Below are positions 34,195 through 42,434 of a stretch of DNA of 64,000 nucleotides, piece after piece. The position numbers were made by a program, and so were the translations under genes. The DNA comes from JABJGO01 sp963921245. Lineage in GTDB: Bacteria; Pseudomonadota; Alphaproteobacteria; Rhodospirillales; Casp-alpha2. The notes below the pieces were generated by a model. It worked only from the letters and a program-made list of their open reading frames with translations, was not told where the DNA came from and made no database searches. Location of the stretch: NCBI GenBank assembly GCA_963921245.4, contig CAWUEY030000001.1, positions 682,001 through 746,000 of the forward strand. The letters run 5' to 3'. How positions within the stretch are numbered: the first letter of the stretch is position 1; each line of letters begins with the position of its first letter.

Positions 34195-35256
34195 TCAGGC
34201 TACGGACCAGAGTGTGCCTTCATCCAGCAAAAAGGGCTGTATCTGACTGTTTGCAACGGAAAGCATATCCGGAAAGCGAACAACCGAACCCTTTTTCAGG
34301 GTCAGAGTCTCGTCGCTGACGGGGCGGTCATAAAATGCCGCGCCGTTCAGGCTGGCGAAGGCTTCCAGTTTTTCGAGCGCACCCTCCTCGTCAAACACAT
34401 GCGTATACGCCTCCATGGCGAAGGGTGCCGAAAACACGCCCGCACAGCCACAGGCGGTTTCCTTGGCCGCCCGTGTATGGGGGGCGGTATCGGTGCCCAG
34501 GAAAAACGGAACTTCTCCCGAGGTCGCGGCCCCCCGCAAGGCCAGACGATGTTTTTCCCGCTTGGCAATGGGCAGACAATAGAGATGGGGGCGAATACCA
34601 CCCTTGAACATGTCCGTGCGATTGATCATCAGGTGGTGCGCCGTGATGGTCGCCGCCATCTTGCCCGGTGCTTGCGCGTGACGGGCCTTAACGAACTGAA
34701 CCGCCTCTTCGGTGGTCACATGCTCAAAGACGATTTTCAGGTCCGGGAAATCCTTGATCAGCCCCGTCAGGATGCGGTCAATAAATACGGCTTCCCGATC
34801 GTAAACATCGATCGCGGCGTCCGTGACTTCCCCATGAACCAATAAGGGCATACCGTCTGCCTGCATGCGTTCCAGCACGCTGTAGGTTTTTTTAACATCC
34901 GTCACCCCCGCCGACGAATTGGTTGTGGCGTTGGCGGGATATAGTTTTACCGCCGTTAACACGCCATCCTTGAAGCCGGCGGAAATATCGGCGGCATCCG
35001 AGGTGTCCGTCAGATAGGCTGTCATCAGCGGCTCAAAATTTACACCGTCGGGAACAGCGTCCAGAATTCGATCCCGGTAGTCACTGGCGAGCCTGGTGGT
35101 GGTCACCGGCGGGTTCAGATTGGGCATGACGATCGCGCGAGCGAACTGTCTGGCCGTAAACGGCACAACCGCCCGCATAATCTCATCATCGCGAAAATGC
35201 ACGTGCCAGTCATCGGGCCGGGCGATGGTGATCTGATTTCCTGTGCCGCTGCTCAT
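34195..35256 (-). CDS. pyrC: Dihydroorotase, class II
   Basis: A 353-residue protein matching PyrC. The metal ligands DDWHVHFRDD at the N-terminus, AVKLYPANATTNS with the bridging lysine, LLVHGEV, FEHVTT and GTDTAPH are all present. It makes dihydroorotate from carbamoyl aspartate in pyrimidine synthesis, so it should be a conserved chromosomal gene. Its start has AGGGAAA 6 bases upstream. The end of an IS481 fragment lies only about 27 bp beyond the start codon, so its native promoter has been displaced or replaced. Confidence 0.96.
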   Translation of the reverse strand: MSSGTGNQITIARPDDWHVHFRDDEIMRAVVPFTARQFARAIVMPNLNPPVTTTRLASDYRDRILDAVPDGVNFEPLMTAYLTDTSDAADISAGFKDGVLTAVKLYPANATTNSSAGVTDVKKTYSVLERMQADGMPLLVHGEVTDAAIDVYDREAVFIDRILTGLIKDFPDLKIVFEHVTTEEAVQFVKARHAQAPGKMAATITAHHLMINRTDMFKGGIRPHLYCLPIAKREKHRLALRGAATSGEVPFFLGTDTAPHTRAAKETACGCAGVFSAPFAMEAYTHVFDEEGALEKLEAFASLNGAAFYDRPVSDETLTLKKGSVVRFPDMLSVANSQIQPFLLDEGTLWSVA

Positions 35257-35282
35257 ATGGTTTCCCTATACAGTTCCCCTAG

Positions 35283-35752
35283 TTGTTTAGTCCCGGGGAG
35301 TGATGGGTTGGGTTGAGTCTGAATATTTCCGTCTCATTTGTCCAGGTCTTGCAGATGTATTCGTATGGCGTCAGTCCTTTGAGTGTCTTGAGCCTTCGGG
35401 CGAAGTTGTAGGCCATGACGAAGTCGCCGAGGTGGGTTCGCCGCCGGTCGTGAGTGTCGTAGTGATAGCGTTTGACCGTGGCCTCCTTAAGGGTTCGGTT
35501 CATGCGCTCGACCTGAGCGTTGGTCCACGGGTGATTGGGTTTGGTCAGGCGGTGTTCGATCCCGTGACGTTGGCAGGCCCGGTCAAACGGATGACCGCGC
35601 AACATGGCCGTAGGTCCCTTGCGGTTCTTTGGCAAGGCGGCGACCTGAATGCCGTTATCGGTGAGTACCGTGTGGATGCGGTAGGGCGCGATAGCCATCT
35701 GGCCTCCGAAAAAAACGATGAGATTGGTCTTGCCGATTTGGTTGCTTGCCAT
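35283..35752 (-). mobile_element. IS481-family element, 3' end fragment
   Basis: The terminus ttgtttagtcccgg lies at the pyrC side. The minus-strand frame carries the C-terminal half of the transposase: YRIHTVLTDNGIQ (second Asp), GIEHRLTKPNHPWTNAQVER (glutamate of the DDE triad), and LKGLTPYEYICKTWTNETE. The N-terminal half is missing and the first about 18 codons of the frame are unrelated, so the break is near 35.70 kb. Orientation is opposite to the IS481 fragment at 30.7 kb, so the two are not halves of one split copy. Confidence 0.85.
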
Positions 35753-35825
35753 GTTTACGACACGGGCATAGTTCTCCTGTTGGTCGATGGTGCCCGATAA
35801 GATAGGAAAGGCCGATGGTCGCCGC

Positions 35826-36604
35826 TAGAGCGTTATGCCATTAGGTATATTCATATCCGGCATTTTTGATGTAGTTTGCACATTCCTGCGGTGTGACGGT
35901 GTTGAGGATGTGGTTGATGGCCTCGCAGATACCGTCCGCGTCCCGTCGCTCGGCCTTTCGGAGCCAATGCTTCAGCTTTGAGAAAAACTGTTCTATCACT
36001 GACCGACAGGTGAATGCAGGGCGTTCACCGAGAGGTGGGATTCGAGTCGGGGGAATACTTTGGCAGGAAGAACAGCCTGGCTCCGGTGCCCCGAATGGCC
36101 TTGCTCTTGTGGGAGCCGAGATTGTCCATGACGACGACATCGCCGGGCCTGAGCGTGGGCACGAGGACTTTCTCCACATAGATACGGAAGCGCTCGCCGT
36201 TGATCGGCCCGTCGAGATGCCAGGGTGCCTCGATCCGCTCATGACGCAACGCCGCCACAAAGGTCTGCGTGCGCCATCAACCATGAGGCGCGGTGCCCTT
36301 TAGCCTTGCGCCCCGGCGATCTTGCGGCGCTTGTGACCGTCCATCCGACCCGGTGCCGCGCTCCCCGTCCGACGAAAACGCGACACCCAGGCTACCGCCG
36401 TGCTCGCGCCTTGGGCCAAAACGACGAGCCGCGCCGCGACACGACACCCCGCCACGCACAACCGCTGAAACCACCCGTTCGCCAAGATCAATGGAAAATG
36501 GTCTTGCCATGATATGCCAACCTCCTTTTACAGCCGACATCTTGAATAACAGATCAAACCTTTTGGGAATCCCTAAAATAAATCCAATCAATGGCATAAC
36601 GCTC
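35826..36604 (-). mobile_element. IS630-family element, copy 2 (internal deletion derivative)
   Basis: Same terminal inverted repeats and TA flanks (35824-35825, 36605-36606) as copy 1 and nearly identical sequence, but 779 instead of 1094 bp. About 300 bp are missing from the middle of the transposase; the junction lies at GCGCCCCG, an octamer that occurs at both deletion edges in copy 1 (near 30.06 and 30.37 kb). A further 12 bp (cgcttcgtacgg) is absent near 36.10 kb. It cannot encode a transposase but keeps both ends. Copy 2 lies in the same orientation as copy 1, 5.2 kb away. Confidence 0.9.
35997..36037. repeat. 41 bp hairpin insert in IS630 copy 2
   Basis: Identical to the copy 1 insert except for one base in the right arm (gcgttcacc for gcattcacc). 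Here the codons after the insert read IEQFFSKLKHW, the expected continuation, whereas in copy 1 they read IKMAFSKLKHW. Confidence 0.8.
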
Positions 36605-36684
36605 TAGGGCGGGGAAAACTGACCTGCTCGGGTGGGAAAGATGGAACGATCTGTGTAGACGATACAGACGGAAACAGTCATAAG

Positions 36685-36712
36685 GGGCGTCTCGGTCAAG
36701 AGACGCCCTTTT
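36685..36712. terminator. Rho-independent terminator upstream of the MFS gene
   Basis: GGGCGTCTC (36685-36693) pairs with GAGACGCCC (36700-36708) around ggtcaa, followed by TTTT. It lies between the IS630 copy and the MFS gene and reads on the plus strand, so it probably belonged to a gene removed by the IS. The 80 bases before it hold no recognised gene. Confidence 0.8.
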
Positions 36713-36729
36713 GTCATGGGGAAACGGCT

Positions 36730-37974
36730 ATGAATTCCATTCGCGCCAATATTACGGTTCTTCTGGTTGGCACAGCGATCCTGATGCTGGGCCAAGGGGT
36801 GCTGGTGACTTTGTTGCCTGTACGCGGTGCGCTGGAAGGGTTTTCTACCACCTGGATCGGTGCCATGGGTTCGGCGTACTACGCCGGTTTTGTCCTTGGA
36901 TGTCTTTTGGGTCCCGGCATGATCCGAAATGTCGGCCATATCAGGGTCTTTGCCGGATTTGCCGCCCTGACCGCCGCCGCCGCCATGATTTTCCAGTTGT
37001 TTCCGGGCACCTGGGCATGGGTAGCAACCCGGGGATTCACCGGTATCTGCTTTGCTGTTCTGTCCATGGCCATTGAAAGCTGGCTTAACGAACTTTCCAA
37101 CAACCGTAATCGCGGCAAGATCCTCTCGATATACATCATCATCGGCAATATCGTCATGGCCTGTGGACAGCTTATGGTGAACCTGCGCGATCCGGCGGGC
37201 GCAACCCTGTTCATCATGTGTGCTTTGCTGATCTGCATTTCCCTGGCACCAGTGTCCTTGAGCACGGTTGCTGAACCTACCCCGCCGCCGTCGGCAAAGC
37301 TTCGCATCGGTGCCCTATACAAGCTTTCTCCCGTGGGCTTTGTGGGCTGTCTGGCCTTCGGCGTGGTCGACGGTGCGTTTTGGTCGCTGGGCCCCGTGTT
37401 CGCCCAGGAACGCGGCTTCTCCGTTGCGGGAATAACCTATTTCATGAGCGCTTTCATGGTTGGCGGGACCATCCTGCAATGGCCCATCGGTTGGATTTCT
37501 GACCGCGTTGACCGCCGCTACATGATTATCTTTTGTTGTCTGGGCACGATCGGAACAGGTTTGACGTTGGCTTTGACACCGACCCATGAAAGTCTTCATG
37601 CCTTCGCCATAGCCTGTCTGCATGGCGGGTTCATGTTCCCGCTTTACGGCCTAATCCTGGCGCATGCAAACGATTATGCCCCCACAGAAAAGCTTGTAGA
37701 GGTCTCAGGCGGGTTGTTGCTTGTCTACGGGACTGGGGCTGTTCTCGGTCCGACAATTGTCAGCCCGCTTATGGATCGTCTTGCGGAAGGGTATCTGTTC
37801 CTTGCCATGACCGTCCTGTTTGGCTCTCTCGCTCTGTTCTCGGTTTATCGAATTGCCGCCCGTCCCGGCGGTACTATTATCAGCCGCGCTTCCTTCGTGC
37901 CCTCACCACAAGGAGCAACACAGGCCTGTTATGAATTGGAAGCAGACGATGAAGAAGAGGAAGGCGCAGCGTAA
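36730..37974 (+). CDS. Major facilitator superfamily transporter
   Basis: A 414-residue membrane protein with 12 predicted spans. MFS loop features are visible (LGCLLGPGMIRNVGHIRVFA between spans 2 and 3, and GWISDRVDRRYMI in the second half). N-terminal ITVLLVGTAILMLGQGVLVT resembles the YcaD-like group of unassigned efflux or uptake carriers. The C-terminus is a short acidic cytoplasmic tail (ELEADDEEEEGAA). Substrate unknown. Its last codons overlap the degraded tail of an SDR fragment on the other strand. Confidence 0.88.
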   Translation: MNSIRANITVLLVGTAILMLGQGVLVTLLPVRGALEGFSTTWIGAMGSAYYAGFVLGCLLGPGMIRNVGHIRVFAGFAALTAAAAMIFQLFPGTWAWVATRGFTGICFAVLSMAIESWLNELSNNRNRGKILSIYIIIGNIVMACGQLMVNLRDPAGATLFIMCALLICISLAPVSLSTVAEPTPPPSAKLRIGALYKLSPVGFVGCLAFGVVDGAFWSLGPVFAQERGFSVAGITYFMSAFMVGGTILQWPIGWISDRVDRRYMIIFCCLGTIGTGLTLALTPTHESLHAFAIACLHGGFMFPLYGLILAHANDYAPTEKLVEVSGGLLLVYGTGAVLGPTIVSPLMDRLAEGYLFLAMTVLFGSLALFSVYRIAARPGGTIISRASFVPSPQGATQACYELEADDEEEEGAA

Positions 37975-37989
37975 TTGGCATTGCCCTCG

Positions 37990-38172
37990 CGGGCATGAAC
38001 CGCCGGTGTTCCTGATTTCCACTACAACGGCTTCTGCCGACTTATTTGAAGATGAATAGTTCACAGCCAGGTTGGCACCAGGCGCGGCAAAATCCAGCGC
38101 CAATTGCCGCCCCAGGCCGCGACCTGCACCCGTGATGAGCGCGGTTTTGCCGACAAAATCAGACAGGGTCAT
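37990..38172 (-). pseudogene. Short-chain dehydrogenase/reductase N-terminal fragment
   Basis: From the ATG at 38172 the frame reads MTLSDFVGKTALITGAGRGL, then GRQLALDFAAPGANLAVNYS, the Rossmann NAD-binding start of FabG-like SDR enzymes. After about 60 codons (EIRNTGGS) similarity stops and the frame runs into the 3' end of the MFS gene. The catalytic Ser-Tyr-Lys part is missing. It begins 9 bp behind the sulfotransferase stop on the same strand. Confidence 0.85.
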
Positions 38173-38181
38173 TTCCTGTTA

Positions 38182-38946
38182 TCATTTTTTCATCCCGGTT
38201 GCGCGAAACCGGCTTATCCATTCAAGGCTTTCCGCATTGGCGAGCTTACTGGTCTTCGGTTCAATTGATATTGCAATCTTTGGGTCCTGCCCAATTGCAG
38301 CCAGTATCCTGGCGAGCACAGCTCGTGGCTCTTTGGATAAATCTTCATAGGCAATATGGACAGGAGAGATATGGTGCTGTTCAAACCATGCTTCCCAGGC
38401 CGTGTCGTGAGATACCGCTTCAGCGACCAGTTTGGCAATCCGTTGCGCGTCGTAGACCGTTTCTTCCGTCGGTTTCATACGCTCCCGTTCCGTTCCATCT
38501 GCGTGTCGATGCCAGAGGCCGGATTGCTCCGCGCGCAGATGGGACACCGCTTGTGCGATTTTGTCGTATCTCGACAGGTGAATATACGTCAAGGAACCAA
38601 ATGCCTGCTCAAGGCGGGCCCGGTCACTGGTTTCATCAGGAAAGAAATGCCCCAAACGATACAGGAGATCACCAAGGCTTTCCCACATCACACGCATTCC
38701 GAAAACAGGTGTTTCGTGCCGCCCTTCCTCAACAACGGCATTCAGGTACGCCTGATCAAAATCCAGCAAACTTTCGCAACCTGACGTGGAAACATTGAAG
38801 TACTCGGCCCACCATTCTCTCGATTCCCCTCGAAAAAAAGAATCAGGACGTCCGGCAACCCGGGTTTCTGTCAGCAAATCACACAGCAACGTGGTCCCGC
38901 TTCTGGGTGACGAGCAGATCACATACGCGCTGGCACTTTCGTCCAT
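38182..38946 (-). CDS. Stf0-type sulfotransferase
   Basis: A 254-residue protein. The PAPS-binding loop is ICSSPRSGTTLLCDLLTE at the N-terminus; FGMRVMW, YIHLSRYDKIAQAVSHLRAE and the ISPVHIAYEDLSKEP 3'-phosphate-binding segment follow. Stf0 enzymes sulfate trehalose and related sugars in mycobacteria; alphaproteobacterial relatives mostly have unknown acceptors. It lies with an SDR fragment downstream and a YggT-like gene upstream with no obvious pathway link. Confidence 0.85.
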   Translation of the reverse strand: MDESASAYVICSSPRSGTTLLCDLLTETRVAGRPDSFFRGESREWWAEYFNVSTSGCESLLDFDQAYLNAVVEEGRHETPVFGMRVMWESLGDLLYRLGHFFPDETSDRARLEQAFGSLTYIHLSRYDKIAQAVSHLRAEQSGLWHRHADGTERERMKPTEETVYDAQRIAKLVAEAVSHDTAWEAWFEQHHISPVHIAYEDLSKEPRAVLARILAAIGQDPKIAISIEPKTSKLANAESLEWISRFRATGMKK

Positions 38947-38955
38947 CGGGAACGA

Positions 38956-39318
38956 TCAGGGGTTATAGAACATCTGGTGGAGGGCACGTGTGATCTCGCC
39001 CTCCAGGGGGAAGGACAGCATGCCCATGACGGAATATCCCAGCAACCAAGGCATGACATAGAACCGGACCATGAAGAAAAACCAGGCAACAAACAACGGC
39101 ACTAGCGGTTCAAGGAGGAAACCAGGGGTAACCGGTTTGAACATCCGCAAAATCGGATCCGTCATTTTCACAAAGGCCTTCATGAAGAAAAAATCGGAAT
39201 CGATGGGCAGAAAGAAATTCATGGCGGTTCTGCCGATCAGTGTCCACATGATGATGCCGAAGGTGTAATCGATGGCGACCACCCAGATGGGAAAGACGGC
39301 TAGCGGATCGGTAATCAT
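38956..39318 (-). CDS. YggT-like integral membrane protein
   Basis: A 120-residue protein with three hydrophobic stretches (WVVAIDYTFGIIMWTLIG; LEPLVPLFVAWFFFMVRFYV; PWLLGYSVMGMLSF). The motif TDPILRMFKPVTPGFLLEPL resembles the YggT family pattern of TDP-hydrophobic-R followed by a Pro-rich segment. YggT proteins are implicated in membrane organisation or osmotic tolerance. The gene ends 9 bp before the sulfotransferase start on the same strand, suggesting co-transcription. Confidence 0.65.
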   Translation of the reverse strand: MITDPLAVFPIWVVAIDYTFGIIMWTLIGRTAMNFFLPIDSDFFFMKAFVKMTDPILRMFKPVTPGFLLEPLVPLFVAWFFFMVRFYVMPWLLGYSVMGMLSFPLEGEITRALHQMFYNP

Positions 39319-39374
39319 GTATTGACGGCCTTGGGGTCTTTGTGTGAATTCAAATCAGGGCCCGATGGTGGCAT

Positions 39375-39404
39375 AAAAAACGGGGGCGGAAAACCCGCCC
39401 CCGC
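39375..39404 (-). terminator. Rho-independent terminator of the SSS operon
   Basis: On the minus strand CGGGGGCGGG and CCGCCCCCG form a GC-only stem around TTT(T), followed by TTTTTTA. It lies 24-53 bp behind the symporter stop codon. Confidence 0.9.
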
Positions 39405-39427
39405 TCAATTTAAGATTATGATTAATC

Positions 39428-41260
39428 TTAGCGGTTTTCTTCCAGAATGGTATTTCCGGAGGGAATACGCAGCTCATCCACCATGGCCTGCATTTCGGCA
39501 TCAGGCTCTTTGGTTGCCAGGCTAACCACGACCATACAGATCAGGCTGACCGGCATACCGATGATGCCAAAGCGCAGATGGTTGAGGCCAAGCCAAGGCT
39601 CGCCGCCGCCATAAACATGGATCAGATAGAACGTACCTGCGGCGAAACCGCCCACCATGCCGGCAATCGCGCCCGCCGTATTGGCCCGTTTCCACCAGAC
39701 ACCGAGGACCAGTGGGAAAAACAGACCTGAACAGGCGAAACAGAACGCCCAGGCAACCGCACCGAGAATACCGGTAAGTTGCAGTGAGGCAATCAGGGCC
39801 GCCGCGGCACCGATCACGATTAGCAATACACGGGCAACGATCAGACGTGTTTTGGTATCAGCGCTCGGATCGATGATTTTGTAATACAAATCGTGGCTCA
39901 ATGCGTTGGCAATCGCCAGCAGGAGACCATCAGCCGTTGACATGGCCGCCGCCATACCACCAGCAGCCACCAGACCGGAAATCACGTAAGGCAAACCTGC
40001 GATTTCAGGGGTTGCCAGCACGACGATATCCGCCCGCATGAAGAACTCATTCAGCTGCAGGATTCCATCACCGTTCGCATCGGTAATGAACAGCATTTTC
40101 ACGGCACTCCAGTTCTGTACCCAATCAAGAGCCATAACCTCGGCAATCGGTTGACCGATAACCGCCGTGGCAAGGTTCGGATCCAGAAGCTGTAACTTCG
40201 TCAGCGTGGCAAGAGCCGGTGCGGTAAAGTACAGCAGGAAGATGAACAAAAGTGAAAATGCAACAGATTTACGGGCCTGCCGCACGGAGGGTGTCGTGAA
40301 GTAACGCATGAGGATGTGCGGCAGGGACGCCGTACCAGCCATCATACAAATTGCCAGTGTCACGAACTGCCAGCTTGGATGCTCGCCAACCGGTGTCACG
40401 TGAGGTTTAGACAAAATGGCCACTTTACCAACAGCTTTAGCCGCCGCCGTCGCTTCCGCCGTCGCCGCCGTACCAAGACCGAGCAGAGGTTCGAGTTCCT
40501 GAATACGGGCAACGGCATCACCGTAACCGAATTGCGGAATGAGACCGAAGCCCTGCTTGTTGGACATCCAGATGACCGGTACCAGATAGGCGATGATGAG
40601 CACGATGTATTGGGCCACCTGGGTCCAGGTCACAGCGCGCATACCACCCAGCATGGAGCACAACAAAATACCCAGCAGACCGAACCATACACCGGCTTCA
40701 AACGGAATTTGAAGGGCGCGGGCAGCGATCGTACCGGAAGCATTGATCTGAGCCGTCACGTAAGTAAAGGATGTTACCACCAGAATAACAACAGCACAGA
40801 ACCTGGCAAGGTTACCGCCGTAGCGTGTGCCGATAAAGTCAGGAACGGTGTAACAACCGAATTTACGCAGGTACGGTGCCATCAGTGAGTTCACCAGCAC
40901 ATAACCGCCGGTCCACCCCACAACAAACGCCAGGTAACCGTATCCACCGAAGTAGATACCGCCTGCGAGTGCCACAAACGAAGCACCGGACATCCAGTCC
41001 GCCGCCGTCGCCATACCGTTGTAAAGTGCGGGTACCTCACGTCCTGCAACGTAGTAGGCCCCCACCTCCATGGTACGGGACAGATAGCCGATTGCGGCAT
41101 AAATAAAGATGGTGAAAGCAACAAACAGGATACCGATCGTCGCGGCGTCCATACCCATTTGTTCCAGAATTGCCATAATGGCGATAAAGACGATAAACCC
41201 ACCGGTATACAAACCGTACACGCGGCCCAGGTTGTCGACAAATCTACCTTCCATTTTCAT
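39428..41260 (-). CDS. Sodium:solute symporter (ActP-like) with an EF-hand loop insert
   Basis: A 610-residue SSS-family transporter with about 13 spans; AGREVPALYNGMATAADWMS and ASLPHILMRYFTTPSVRQAR are signature regions of the acetate/short-chain carboxylate branch. An insertion around residues 380-410 contains DANGDGILQLNE (Asp394-Glu405), a canonical EF-hand calcium-binding loop, in what should be an extra-membrane loop. It is encoded 14 bp after DUF4212, the usual small partner of this subgroup. The terminator follows. The substrate is likely a small carboxylate; calcium control is inference. Confidence 0.9.
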   Translation of the reverse strand: MKMEGRFVDNLGRVYGLYTGGFIVFIAIMAILEQMGMDAATIGILFVAFTIFIYAAIGYLSRTMEVGAYYVAGREVPALYNGMATAADWMSGASFVALAGGIYFGGYGYLAFVVGWTGGYVLVNSLMAPYLRKFGCYTVPDFIGTRYGGNLARFCAVVILVVTSFTYVTAQINASGTIAARALQIPFEAGVWFGLLGILLCSMLGGMRAVTWTQVAQYIVLIIAYLVPVIWMSNKQGFGLIPQFGYGDAVARIQELEPLLGLGTAATAEATAAAKAVGKVAILSKPHVTPVGEHPSWQFVTLAICMMAGTASLPHILMRYFTTPSVRQARKSVAFSLLFIFLLYFTAPALATLTKLQLLDPNLATAVIGQPIAEVMALDWVQNWSAVKMLFITDANGDGILQLNEFFMRADIVVLATPEIAGLPYVISGLVAAGGMAAAMSTADGLLLAIANALSHDLYYKIIDPSADTKTRLIVARVLLIVIGAAAALIASLQLTGILGAVAWAFCFACSGLFFPLVLGVWWKRANTAGAIAGMVGGFAAGTFYLIHVYGGGEPWLGLNHLRFGIIGMPVSLICMVVVSLATKEPDAEMQAMVDELRIPSGNTILEENR

Positions 41261-41274
41261 GGTTCATGCTCCCC

Positions 41275-41538
41275 TTACTCGTCACCGACGCCAAATTCGT
41301 CGTCAATGGCGTCCTGACGCTTATTTTGAAAATAGATCAGAACAACAAAAATGACCAGGGAGCCCTGGACACAAAAATAATATCCCAACGGAAAGTCCAA
41401 AAAGGACATTTTGTTGAGAGATTCAACCATATATCCGGGAACTAGGAACGAAAAAATCGCCCAAATGATCAGCACCACAATGGTAAGATTTCGCGTCTTT
41501 GCCCAGTGCTGTCCCCTAATCTCTGCATTATCAGACAT
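41275..41538 (-). CDS. DUF4212 small subunit of SSS symporter
   Basis: An 87-residue protein with two membrane spans (LTIVVLIIWAIFSFLVPGYM; GYYFCVQGSLVIFVVLIYFQ) and a charged tail. Size, the HWAKTRNLT start and position immediately before an ActP-like SSS gene identify the DUF4212 family, thought to be a companion subunit of the symporter. Translation is probably linked to the larger gene. Confidence 0.92.
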   Translation of the reverse strand: MSDNAEIRGQHWAKTRNLTIVVLIIWAIFSFLVPGYMVESLNKMSFLDFPLGYYFCVQGSLVIFVVLIYFQNKRQDAIDDEFGVGDE

Positions 41539-41712
41539 GGATTCTCTTCCTCTTGTTATCGCGCATTATAGCTTTGCGCAGTGTCCCTATAATGCACTAA
41601 AATCAGTGTCGTTCAATGTTTCAGGTCAATTTTTCAGCATTTTAGCCCCTGGACTCTTGACAAAGAGGTAAAACCCGCTCTAGCGGATGGTGGCAAAAGT
41701 TGGTGCCAAAGA

Positions 41713-42381
41713 ATGTCGTTCGGGGAAAAACTCTTAGATTTCTGGCAAAAATTCATCTCAGTTGTCACGTTTCGTGTAGATTCGCACCCTATCGATTCGG
41801 CGGCGACCCTCATTGATTTTGGGGCAACACGAGCAGCTTTCGTTGCTCAGAAGACGCTATATGGTTACCTGAAAACCCGCATGGGCACGCGTTACCCTTC
41901 CATGTTCGAAAATCGGGATATGATCGATTCGATCAATATTGCCAAGATTCACATCTACGCGGCCTGCCTTTCCGACGTCGGTCTCTATCTGGCGGCGCAT
42001 GGGCTGCAGCACCAACCGAAAAACGACGACCTCCGCAAATCCCTCGCCCTTCAAGTCTTTGAAACGGGTTTACGTGAGAACGAAGAACAGGTTTTGCGTG
42101 TGGAATCATTCTCCGCAAGGGAGGCGACAAAAGCCTTTCACGCCCGTCTTGATGCCGTGGATTGGTCTGTAACCGGCACCGGCGGTCAGTATTTTGTTGA
42201 AAGTCCAAAGGCCTTGCTGAAATGGGCACCAATCGCACCGGAACTTAAAAGGTACGATGGTGAAATTGTGCGAAATTCAATTCTTCTCAACTGGCATACG
42301 ATCCGTCAGAAATTCGCCAAACGCTTCAAAGGCGATGCTGTTTATGCCGACTTGATCAGTGAGAATCAGCACAACAATTGA
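41713..42381 (+). CDS. Conserved hypothetical protein next to SSS/DUF294 module
   Basis: A 222-residue, mainly helical soluble protein I cannot assign to a function. Repeating features include FGATRAAFVAQKTLYGYLKT, IAKIHIYAACLSDVGLYLAA and NSILLNWHTIRQKFAKRFKG. It is divergent from the DUF4212-SSS operon and precedes the exonuclease-CBS-DUF294 gene by 53 bp on the same strand, so it likely belongs to the same regulatory module. No signal peptide or membrane span is seen. Confidence 0.7.
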   Translation: MSFGEKLLDFWQKFISVVTFRVDSHPIDSAATLIDFGATRAAFVAQKTLYGYLKTRMGTRYPSMFENRDMIDSINIAKIHIYAACLSDVGLYLAAHGLQHQPKNDDLRKSLALQVFETGLRENEEQVLRVESFSAREATKAFHARLDAVDWSVTGTGGQYFVESPKALLKWAPIAPELKRYDGEIVRNSILLNWHTIRQKFAKRFKGDAVYADLISENQHNN

Positions 42382-42434
42382 TTTTGCTCATGGCCTGACA
42401 GACCGTCGCTGCTATTCTACTGGTTGGAGATAGG

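Noticed and set aside
30668..35752. The two IS481 pieces as halves of one element split by the transporter-pyrC segment
   Set aside because: The 5' piece reads on the plus strand and the 3' piece on the minus strand, so they come from separate insertions or an additional inversion.
38572..38600. Another copy of the 41 bp hairpin repeat (gacaggtgaat)
   Set aside because: Only 11 bases match, and they lie in conserved sulfotransferase codons (YIHLSRYDKI).
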